DNA of 12,933 nt from contig JAITTK010000029.1 of assembly GCA_031287135.1 (NCBI GenBank), forward strand, positions 1 through 12,933, written 5' to 3'. The first letter of the stretch is position 1; each line of letters starts with the position of its first letter. Origin of the DNA: Candidatus Methanoplasma reticulitermitis. GTDB lineage: Archaea > Thermoplasmatota > Thermoplasmata > Methanomassiliicoccales > Methanomethylophilaceae. The position numbers and the translations under genes are program-made. This document shows positions 6,226-12,381 of this stretch, one piece after another. The notes under the pieces were generated by a model. It did no database searches and was not told the DNA's origin. It worked only from the letters and a program-made list of their open reading frames with translations.

Positions 6226-7422
6226 ATGATACTGAACAGATGTCCTAAGTGTTCGCCGGAGACCGGAATACGGGTAATTCCTCCCGAAGAGACCATAAAG
6301 AACGTTCTTCCCGCTCTGTCCAAAGCAGAGATGATGGACCCGGAAGACATAACCGGTACGGACAACATCGGTATACCGGTATTTTCTATCGGACGACCGA
6401 GTGCCCCCGCAGGCAAATACTACAACGGAAAGGGCCCTACGAGAGAGCAAGCCTTGGCATCCGCCCTTATGGAAGCGATGGAGCGGTACAGCGCGGAATT
6501 ACGTGATACCGATGAGATCGTATACGGGACATATGGTGAAGCATGTGAGACGGGATACACCATAGACCCCGCGGCTATGATACTACCTCCCGATATCTTG
6601 GGGCAGTACCGTTCTGCGGAGATAGCCTGGACCAGAGCATATGAACTCTTCAGAGGGAAGCCCGTATGGGTGCCTGCATGCGCCGTCTATTACCCTTACA
6701 TCGCCGACACGGACATTCAGCTGTTCAAATACCACACCAATGGCATAGCCGCGGGGAACACTATCGAGGAGGCTGTTTTGCACTCCCTGTTTGAACTGAT
6801 AGAAAGAGATGCTTGGTCGATAGCGGAAGATCGGAACATCGCGAATGCGGATGTCATCGTCGAAGAAGGCTCTGTTCCCTGGAGACTTCTGAACATGTTC
6901 GAGAAGGAAGGCGTGAAGATCAATCTGAAAGACCTGACCAATGATATCGGCATACCCACCATAGGTGCGGCGTCCGACGACACTGCGACCAGGGATCCCG
7001 AGATGTTATCCATCGGTGTGGGAACGCATCTTGACCCGGAAATCGCATGCATACGCGCAATAACCGAGGTCGCTCAGTCTCGTACAACCCACAAACACGG
7101 AATGAAGATCAATGCAAAACTCCAGAAAGCCGCGATAGATATGGGGTATGATAAGATCAAAGAGCTCAACGGGGTATGGTACCGCGATCTTGAGAAAAAA
7201 GTCCATTTGAAGGACATGCCGAATCTTGCAACGGATTATGTGCTGGACGATATAGAGGTGGTTCTCGGAAAACTGATGGAAAGCGGATTTCAGGATGTTG
7301 TGATCGCCGACCTTACCCGAAGTGATGTGAACATACCCGCTGTGAGAGCCATCGTCCCGGGATTGGAAGTATCGACGATGGATCCGGACAGGGTCGGCAT
7401 GAGGATAAGAGGATCGCGTTGA
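6226..7422 (+). CDS. mmp1: Mmp1, YcaO-type enzyme for McrA thioglycine formation
   Basis: Methanogenesis marker 1 is a YcaO enzyme. In methanogens studied genetically, the ycaO-tfuA locus is needed to convert one backbone glycine of McrA to thioglycine; YcaO uses ATP to activate the amide. The 398-residue protein shows the family N-terminus CPKCSPETGIRVIPPEET (6-23) and the YcaO signatures IGIPVFSIGRP (48-58), YNGKGPTREQALASALMEAMERYSAE (66-91), GIAAGNTIEEAVLHSLFELIERDAW (173-197), the acidic ITEVAQSR (279-286) and PAVRAIVPGLE (371-381). The glutamates in EAMER, FELIER and TEV are the expected ATP/Mg ligands. I chose ATG 6226 because a GTG at 6217 only adds three residues. No tfuA gene is visible here; sulfur delivery may rely on a gene elsewhere or on another partner. 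The gene converges on the mcr operon, whose McrA product is the substrate. Confidence 0.92.
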   Translation: MILNRCPKCSPETGIRVIPPEETIKNVLPALSKAEMMDPEDITGTDNIGIPVFSIGRPSAPAGKYYNGKGPTREQALASALMEAMERYSAELRDTDEIVYGTYGEACETGYTIDPAAMILPPDILGQYRSAEIAWTRAYELFRGKPVWVPACAVYYPYIADTDIQLFKYHTNGIAAGNTIEEAVLHSLFELIERDAWSIAEDRNIANADVIVEEGSVPWRLLNMFEKEGVKINLKDLTNDIGIPTIGAASDDTATRDPEMLSIGVGTHLDPEIACIRAITEVAQSRTTHKHGMKINAKLQKAAIDMGYDKIKELNGVWYRDLEKKVHLKDMPNLATDYVLDDIEVVLGKLMESGFQDVVIADLTRSDVNIPAVRAIVPGLEVSTMDPDRVGMRIRGSR

Positions 7423-7552
7423 TGCGTTCGTGATGCGGCTTTGAGGAATCCAGCCCTATTACGGGATATGAAAGATATTGTCTCAGTATCTCCGTTTTGC
7501 ACCCACAGCGGGATGAATTTCCAACGGTTCCGAACTTCGATTATAGAAATAA

Positions 7553-7572
7553 AAGACCCCTTTCGGGGTTTT
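7553..7572 (-). terminator. Hairpin plus U-rich terminator of the mcr operon
   Basis: On the minus strand, ACCCC-GAAA-GGGGU forms a tight stem with a GNRA tetraloop, extended by A-U and G-U pairs and followed by CUUUUAUUU. It lies about 20 bases after the DUF2098 stop. On the plus strand the same palindrome ends in TTTTAAA and could also stop transcription from mmp1, 130 bases upstream. The rest of 7423-7593 shows no gene. Confidence 0.6.
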
Positions 7573-7593
7573 AAAGAAAGTAAAGTAAGGTGT

Positions 7594-7881
7594 TTATCCT
7601 CCGCCGCTCGGCGTGAAACCGCTTATGTCCACTTCTTCCTCCGTTTTACGGGCATCTTCAAGTGCATCGACGGCTCCCTCCCGGGTCGCGGAGTTCCTCT
7701 CACGCTCTTTGTAGGAGACCTCTTTGTACTCAGACGGATCGGCTGTCTTCAGATAGTCGGCATCATAGTAGAGGCCGGTGAAATCCAGTTTTACCCAGAC
7801 CTTACCGTCCCTGTCTCTGATATCCACTGCCTTACCGACAGTCGACGTCGGCGTGTACTTCAGCACGTCTCCTAACATCAT
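7594..7881 (-). CDS. DUF2098 family protein, last gene of the mcr operon
   Basis: A 95-residue protein whose first half matches DUF2098, a small methanogen family of unknown function: GDVLKYTPTSTVGKAVDIRDRDGKVWVKLD, then TGLYYDADYL (about residues 4-45). This half looks like a small SH3-like beta barrel. The second half (46-95) is charged and low in hydrophobic residues (KERERNSATREGAVDALEDARKTEEE) and ends in a flexible GFTPSGGG tail. Two adjacent ATGs (7881, 7878) are possible starts. It begins 5 bases after the mcrA stop and no terminator lies between, so it should be made with MCR. The terminator hairpin follows directly. A role as an MCR chaperone or stability factor is possible but unproven. 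Confidence 0.82.
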   Translation of the reverse strand: MMLGDVLKYTPTSTVGKAVDIRDRDGKVWVKLDFTGLYYDADYLKTADPSEYKEVSYKERERNSATREGAVDALEDARKTEEEVDISGFTPSGGG

Positions 7882-7886
7882 CGGTA

Positions 7887-9551
7887 TCAGCCTTTGATGA
7901 CCGCGGTTCTCTCACCGGCGGGGACGAACTCCCTGAGTCCTCCTCTTCCGATCTCCTTCGTTATGTTGGCGAAATCGAAGATCAGACTTGGATCGGCGAA
8001 TGCCACACGTATGAAGGGATTGGCGGTGAATGCGTCTCCGCGTGCGACGTGGGATGCCTTTGCGATACCGGAGTATCCCGACAGGTGACCGACGTTCATG
8101 GCGTAGTTGGGGTAGTTCGGACCTCTGATCTCAGCAGGCAGACCCTCGTCCGACCTGTATGAGAAAGAGTTCGCCGAACCGCACTGGTCCTGCAGATCGT
8201 ATCCGTAGAACCCGAGTCTTCCGGTCCTCTCCTTGTGCTGGAGCATCGAGAGGTACCAGAGGTTCAGACCGCAATCCGCCACACCGGTTGCCATCGATCC
8301 CGCTATACCCGTCGTCGCCGCTGCGACCGTGGCCCTCTGGGATCCGCCGAAATGCGTCTCCATGATGGCCGGGTATCTCTCATACATCTCCAATGCATAT
8401 GAGTTGATGTCGTCTCCGAGTTTGAGCAGTTCGTCGTACTTTGACGGGTCCAGTTTGCAGAATCCGCCGTACTTGTCCTTTATCACATCGATTGCGTGGT
8501 AGACATAGTCCTCAAGGATGTTGTCGGTGTATGTAGCCGTGGCGTACTGGGTGAATCCCACACCGCCGGACATGTATCCGCCGAGATAGACCTGATCGAA
8601 GATAGCCGCACCGAGACCGACAGTCTCGAGGACCGCTCTTCCGGGGTCATCGGGATACACACGGTCGGACTGTACCATATCAGCAAAGAATCCGAATGGT
8701 ATTCCACCGGGCTCGTTGGGTCCTCTTGCACGCCTTGCCGGCATCATCGAACCCATGTTTATGGATTGGTGTTTAGCCGCGTATGCGAAGTCTGCGATAG
8801 CCGCCTCACCTGCTGCGAGTTTGTAGGAAGAGATGAATGCCATCGAGATCTGCATGGCCGCATGCCTCGAAACTGTCGCTCCGTCCATAAGCCTTCCGAC
8901 GATTGTCGGAACACGGACGGCCTGCATCAGTGTTTTTCCCACTGCCTTCTTAAGCTGTTCCGCCTGAGCTTTGGGGAAGAGCTTGTTGATGTCTATGACG
9001 AATCTCTTGTCGATCTCATCGATGAGCTCGTCGTCGCCTGAGAAGACCTTGACATATGAATCATATACCAATGCGGGATTGACCTCTGCCATGTGCTCCT
9101 GAACGACCGCCCCTCCGGGCATCGTGTGGTTGACGACCTCGAGATAATTGCTGATCGTCTCTGGCGTTACCTCTTTTCCGAGCCTCTTCTCGATCGTGCT
9201 GTGCGGGGAGTCAAGACCTACAAGGACCGTCCTCCTGATGTCATCCCACGCCTGCTGGATGGCAGGGTTGTTGACGCAGTGCAGATCATCGGGTTCCACA
9301 TAGATGTCCGTGTGGGACAGCTGATACGGCATCCACGACCTCTGACCGAGCGGGACACCGATGTCCTCGTTCATCATAGGGAATCCGCGCTTCTTGGCAA
9401 TAGCCTCAGCGGCTTTCTGGAATTCGACCTTGCTCTTGGACTGTTTCCACCCTCCGTAGACGTAGTATTTCGTCTCCATGTCGGTGGGGTCCTCTTTGAA
9501 TTTCTTCTTGACTGCTTCCATGAAAAGCTTGTCTTTCTGTTTGCCAGCCAT
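7887..9551 (-). CDS. mcrA: McrA, methyl-coenzyme M reductase alpha subunit
   Basis: McrA carries most of the active site that converts methyl-coenzyme M and coenzyme B to methane and heterodisulfide using Ni-F430, in an alpha2beta2gamma2 complex. The 554-residue length is normal. By motif alignment with the Methanothermobacter marburgensis enzyme (from memory), Gln151 is the axial Ni ligand (Gln147) and Tyr336, in GGVGFTQYAT, is Tyr333. Modified positions are conserved: His261 (methyl-His257), Arg274 in PARRARG (methyl-Arg271), Gln405 in GGSQRAT (methyl-Gln400), Gly450 in GFYGYDLQDQC (thioglycine 445), Asp455 (didehydro-Asp450) and Cys457 (methyl-Cys452). Whether each is modified here cannot be read from DNA. 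It starts 2 bases after mcrG with an AAAGGATG ribosome site about 9 bases upstream, and is followed by the DUF2098 gene. Confidence 0.98.
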   Translation of the reverse strand: MAGKQKDKLFMEAVKKKFKEDPTDMETKYYVYGGWKQSKSKVEFQKAAEAIAKKRGFPMMNEDIGVPLGQRSWMPYQLSHTDIYVEPDDLHCVNNPAIQQAWDDIRRTVLVGLDSPHSTIEKRLGKEVTPETISNYLEVVNHTMPGGAVVQEHMAEVNPALVYDSYVKVFSGDDELIDEIDKRFVIDINKLFPKAQAEQLKKAVGKTLMQAVRVPTIVGRLMDGATVSRHAAMQISMAFISSYKLAAGEAAIADFAYAAKHQSINMGSMMPARRARGPNEPGGIPFGFFADMVQSDRVYPDDPGRAVLETVGLGAAIFDQVYLGGYMSGGVGFTQYATATYTDNILEDYVYHAIDVIKDKYGGFCKLDPSKYDELLKLGDDINSYALEMYERYPAIMETHFGGSQRATVAAATTGIAGSMATGVADCGLNLWYLSMLQHKERTGRLGFYGYDLQDQCGSANSFSYRSDEGLPAEIRGPNYPNYAMNVGHLSGYSGIAKASHVARGDAFTANPFIRVAFADPSLIFDFANITKEIGRGGLREFVPAGERTAVIKG

Positions 9552-9553
9552 GT

Positions 9554-10330
9554 TTACACATCCTTTACGTTGAAGGGCTGATAGCCGCCAAGTGTCCTGA
9601 GCTTGTGGATCCTGAGTCCGTATGCTGTGACCTCTTTGTCATCCCTCATATCCACGCCGTCGGCCCTGAAGATCGTTGTTCTCTTCTTGAGGTCATTCAG
9701 CGATGCCGGCTTTCCGACGGATATTCTCCTGTCGATCGGTATCGCGACCTGGTCCTTGACGTAGACCACTTCTTTCTTGTCCTTGTCCCAGACATATCTC
9801 TGCCAGGCATCGAACATCAGACCGTTCTCGTCGAGACGGCATGCGTGTCCGTGAACGGTCGCTCCCCTGATACCCGTGAGTGCGGGATCGAAGGTCTCGT
9901 TGTCGACCATCTCTTTGGCGAGTTCCTCGAGGTTCCTCTCCCTTACTTCTATGATCTGTCTTCCGGAGAGCGTACCGGTATCGATACCTCTGTATCTTGA
10001 AAGGTACATCCATGCCCTCTGATAAGGGGATATGGGTGCGAAATAGACCGAGTCAGTGAACTGTATGTATCTGATCCTGTCTCCTTTTTTCGCTCCCTCT
10101 ATCGGCTCAACAAGCTTCCTTATCGGACAGTCGGGCTCCTTCCCCTCTTCTATCGGGGGGTGTATGGATTTGTAATCCTCTCCGGGGTTGCGGTGTCCCA
10201 TGAGCCTGACTACGTCATCCATGGAGACATCACGAAGTTTCTTCAACTTTACCTTGGGATCCATCACTTTCCTTCTGTTCTTAGCGGGAGTGGTGGTTCC
10301 TGGGTAGAACTGTCTCTTATATGCTGCCAT
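9554..10330 (-). CDS. mcrG: McrG, methyl-coenzyme M reductase gamma subunit
   Basis: The gamma subunit of MCR, 258 residues, helps bind F430 and line the substrate channel. It starts MAAYKRQFYPG, typical of the family. It carries YIQFTDSVYFAP (88-99), the nearly invariant RGIDTGTLSGRQIIE (114-128) with Leu121, Ser122 and Arg124 at the F430/coenzyme M side, and GIRGATVHGHACRLDE (153-168). I chose ATG 10330: AGGTGA lies 5 bases upstream as Shine-Dalgarno, and an in-frame GTG at 10339 is part of that site rather than the start. It follows the mcrD stop by 12 bases and precedes mcrA by 2 bases, which matches the fixed gene order of mcr operons. No mcrC is found between mcrD and mcrG. Confidence 0.97.
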   Translation of the reverse strand: MAAYKRQFYPGTTTPAKNRRKVMDPKVKLKKLRDVSMDDVVRLMGHRNPGEDYKSIHPPIEEGKEPDCPIRKLVEPIEGAKKGDRIRYIQFTDSVYFAPISPYQRAWMYLSRYRGIDTGTLSGRQIIEVRERNLEELAKEMVDNETFDPALTGIRGATVHGHACRLDENGLMFDAWQRYVWDKDKKEVVYVKDQVAIPIDRRISVGKPASLNDLKKRTTIFRADGVDMRDDKEVTAYGLRIHKLRTLGGYQPFNVKDV

Positions 10331-10342
10331 ATTTTTCACCTA

Positions 10343-10765
10343 TTACCTGTAATCTCTGAGTGTTTTTCTGTATTTTGAGTATCTTCCTACCGACAGACTG
10401 AATCCATGCGGCATTGTGGCCTCGCACGAAGACCTTATCTTCTCCACTGCCTCATCCAGCATCTCTTCGTTCTCTACATCGAGCTCGATGTAGAACGCCC
10501 CGACCAGATATCTCAATTCTACCTCGCGTCCGCCGACCATTATGACCTTGCGTTCGGAGTGATTGTTCGGTAATCCTTTGCCGGGCCCGCTGTTCAGATT
10601 TCTCGGAATGCCTTCGCCGGTCATGTTTATCTGTCTGATGTTTTTGATGGGTTCGAGTGCGTTCAGGACCTTCTCGGTCGTCTCCGCGCTCAGCATTGCA
10701 TTGGAGAAAACCTCCACCTCGGGAAGAGGAATTCCTGCATATTCCACTGTGGGTTCACTCAACAT
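10343..10765 (-). CDS. mcrD: McrD, MCR operon protein D
   Basis: McrD is an accessory protein that associates with MCR, and especially with incompletely assembled MCR, but is not part of the mature hexamer. Its exact job, often proposed to be in F430 delivery or assembly, is unsettled. The 140-residue protein has the usual family form: an acidic N-terminus (PLPEVEVFSNAMLSAETTEKVLNALE), the glycine-rich GPGKGLPNNHSERKVIMVGGREVELRYLVGAFYIEL block (about 64-98) and a C-terminal MPHGFSLSVGRYSKYR. It starts 7 bases after the mcrB stop, with GAGGT overlapping that stop as ribosome site, which implies coupled translation. It sits between mcrB and mcrG as in other methanogens. Confidence 0.95.
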   Translation of the reverse strand: MLSEPTVEYAGIPLPEVEVFSNAMLSAETTEKVLNALEPIKNIRQINMTGEGIPRNLNSGPGKGLPNNHSERKVIMVGGREVELRYLVGAFYIELDVENEEMLDEAVEKIRSSCEATMPHGFSLSVGRYSKYRKTLRDYR

Positions 10766-10772
10766 AACTACC

Positions 10773-12101
10773 TCAGACCTTCTTTGCGATCTTCTTCGCC
10801 TCGGCCCCTACTACCTGAATAGGCGAGCGGAATTCTATCATGTCTCCGAACACTTCCTTGATGAGCCCGGATGTTGCTTCCGGTGAGAAAGTCTGCGTTC
10901 CCCCGTCAAGACAGTTGGCTGCCGTGACCGCCGGGATCAGAACTCCTTTCGAGTGCCTTGTGACAACGTGGTTACCGTGGAACAGACCTGGTCCTCCCCC
11001 TCCGTATATGGAGTGCGAGAAGAATGACATACCGACACCTACTCCTTCGGATCTTCCGTAATCGACACCGGGGAGTCCGGTCTCGTGCTCCAGCAGATCG
11101 TTGTAGTACAGGACGGTTCCGGGGACACCCTGTGCAGCTCTGGCCGCACCTATGTTCACCATGACGGCCGCTACCTGGCCGACCGCCGCGTATGCGTTCC
11201 AAAGCGGGAGGTCCTTCGTCGTGTAGACTTTGTATCCCGATGGGAGCGTCTCTTTGACGTGTATAACACCATCTTCGATTGCCCTTGCCATCAGCGACTC
11301 TATGACAGTACCGACGGTTCCTGTTTTGCCGTTCTTTTTCACGATGGAATACAATATGTTGTTTGCGTTCAGTCCCTGATATGCAAGACCGAGCAGGTGG
11401 CTTCTCTCGAAGTTCCCGATCGCATCTCCCATCTCATAGGCACCGCACTGCTCGAATATCGACGAGAGCGCCACACCCTGCATCGCATTCTTGTTGACGA
11501 GTGCGACGACGTGGTTTGCCATGATGTTCCTGAGTGCGTATCCGGCTCCTTCATTGTTCTGCGGAATGTCAAGGATCGATTTCACGTTTGCGCCGTCGAA
11601 ACCCACGGTCTGAGGGTATCTTCCCCAGACGGCTCCCTTGACCATGTTGGCTTTGTACATAGGAATCTTGAATTCATCGATGATGGATTCGGTGACCGCC
11701 GATGCAACTGCAGTGAATCCCGTTGTGTACTCCACGCCGGCATTCATCCTTGCCTCAGGCACCACTACGACCAGACTCTTCCCGTTCGCTTTTATCACTA
11801 CGGATGTGTCGTCATCAGATGTTACCTGGACCTTTTCTTTGACTGCCGCTGCAATCTTTTTTGCATTGTCGACCAATTTTATATCGATCTCTTTCCCTTT
11901 GATCATTGCACCGGCCATGTTACCGGTGTTGAGAGCTTTCTCGATACCGGCAAGATTGACCGCAACGGTCCTCTTGGTCAGAGATGCGATCTTCTTGATC
12001 GCATTGTTGCGCAACGGACTGATGGCTTCCAGCGGAATCTGCTTGGCTATGCGTTTCCCGTTGTCGTCATACAGGTCGATTACGTCCTTGTATTTTGGCA
12101 T
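10773..12101 (-). CDS. mcrB: McrB, methyl-coenzyme M reductase beta subunit
   Basis: The beta subunit of MCR, first gene of the operon, 442 residues as expected. It contributes to the coenzyme B channel and the active site. The diagnostic block SFFSHSIYGGGGPGLFHGNH (359-378) is complete, including Ser364, Tyr366 and His378, which correspond to Ser365, Tyr367 and His379 of the M. marburgensis enzyme. Also visible are GAVWGRYPQTVGFDGANV (156-173), VPGTVLYYNDLLEHETGLPGVDYGRSEGVGVG (326-357) and the C-terminal FRSPIQVVG. A strong AAGGAGGT ribosome site lies 5 bases upstream of the ATG, so this mRNA has a leader, unlike atwA. The segment 12102-12381 upstream holds the promoter elements and no gene. 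Confidence 0.98.
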   Translation of the reverse strand: MPKYKDVIDLYDDNGKRIAKQIPLEAISPLRNNAIKKIASLTKRTVAVNLAGIEKALNTGNMAGAMIKGKEIDIKLVDNAKKIAAAVKEKVQVTSDDDTSVVIKANGKSLVVVVPEARMNAGVEYTTGFTAVASAVTESIIDEFKIPMYKANMVKGAVWGRYPQTVGFDGANVKSILDIPQNNEGAGYALRNIMANHVVALVNKNAMQGVALSSIFEQCGAYEMGDAIGNFERSHLLGLAYQGLNANNILYSIVKKNGKTGTVGTVIESLMARAIEDGVIHVKETLPSGYKVYTTKDLPLWNAYAAVGQVAAVMVNIGAARAAQGVPGTVLYYNDLLEHETGLPGVDYGRSEGVGVGMSFFSHSIYGGGGPGLFHGNHVVTRHSKGVLIPAVTAANCLDGGTQTFSPEATSGLIKEVFGDMIEFRSPIQVVGAEAKKIAKKV

Positions 12102-12106
12102 TTCAT

Positions 12107-12114
12107 ACCTCCTT
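12107..12114 (-). promoter_or_regulatory. Strong Shine-Dalgarno of mcrB
   Basis: AAGGAGGT on the minus strand, 5 bases before the mcrB ATG, is near-perfect for the archaeal anti-Shine-Dalgarno. It fixes the start and shows the mcr mRNA is leadered. The atwA, 183-residue and mmp1 genes lack such a site. Confidence 0.85.
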
Positions 12115-12128
12115 GTTCAAATAAATCC

Positions 12129-12149
12129 GCGAAGATGATGATTCTCCGC
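12129..12149 (-). promoter_or_regulatory. Hairpin in the predicted mcr leader
   Basis: On the minus strand GCGGAGA pairs with UCUUCGC (7 bp, one G-U) around the loop AUCAUCA. It ends 14 bases before the Shine-Dalgarno. The G-U pair becomes an A-C mismatch in the other strand, so the stem is complete only in the mcr-sense RNA. It could affect mRNA stability or translation; no riboswitch family is recognised. Confidence 0.4.
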
Positions 12150-12183
12150 TTTCCCCTTGCAAAATCAAGTAGCGTGTTATCTG

Positions 12184-12191
12184 ATTTAAAA
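12184..12191 (-). promoter_or_regulatory. Candidate TATA box of the mcr operon (proximal)
   Basis: Minus-strand GGTTTTAAATCAG contains TTTTAAAT. A start about 25 bases downstream, near 12162, gives a leader of about 60 bases including the hairpin and Shine-Dalgarno. A second AT-rich box further upstream competes as the real promoter. Confidence 0.45.
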
Positions 12192-12210
12192 CCATGTGAA
12201 AAAGGGCAAG

Positions 12211-12220
12211 GTTTGCAAAC
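12211..12220. promoter_or_regulatory. Palindrome GTTTGCAAAC, candidate mcr operator
   Basis: A perfect 10-base palindrome 19 bases upstream of the proximal mcr TATA candidate. This is the same relative position as the GGCATGCC palindromes in the atwA and 183-residue gene promoters, but the sequence differs. Role inferred from symmetry and position only. Confidence 0.3.
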
Positions 12221-12290
12221 AAAAACCGATTTTCTGGGTGATTTCGATGCACCGGGGATTTATCGGAACCACATATTTTCGTCAGGTTAC

Positions 12291-12301
12291 TAATATTTAT
12301 A
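12291..12301 (-). promoter_or_regulatory. Alternative distal TATA box of the mcr operon
   Basis: Minus-strand TATAAATATTA is the closest TATA consensus in the region upstream of mcrB. It would start transcription near 12272 and give a leader of about 170 bases. It may act alone or with the proximal box; sequence alone does not decide. Confidence 0.4.
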
Positions 12302-12327
12302 GATTCTCACACATAATAAGAATTCAT

Positions 12328-12377
12328 AAAAAGGAGCATAAGCCCATCCTAATATCGTATGGAAAAGTAACACTTTT
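12328..12377 (-). terminator. Possible terminator region after the DUF169 gene
   Basis: Just after the DUF169 stop, the minus strand has a perfect but AT-rich stem AAAAGT-GTT-ACTTTT (12377-12363). About 30 bases on, a GC-containing weak stem (GGGC-TTAT-GC) is followed by a run of five T (12332-12328). Archaea can terminate at U-runs, so this probably separates DUF169 from the mcr operon. Weak evidence. Confidence 0.3.
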
Positions 12378-12381
12378 GCAT

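Noticed and set aside
10331..10339. GTG start for mcrG three codons upstream
   Set aside because: That GTG is part of the AGGTGA ribosome site serving the ATG at 10330, where the conserved MAAYKRQFYPG begins.
11085..12293. A 402-codon open frame on the plus strand
   Set aside because: It lies antisense across mcrB, has cysteine- and histidine-rich composition typical of a shadow frame, no promoter or ribosome site, and no recognisable domain.
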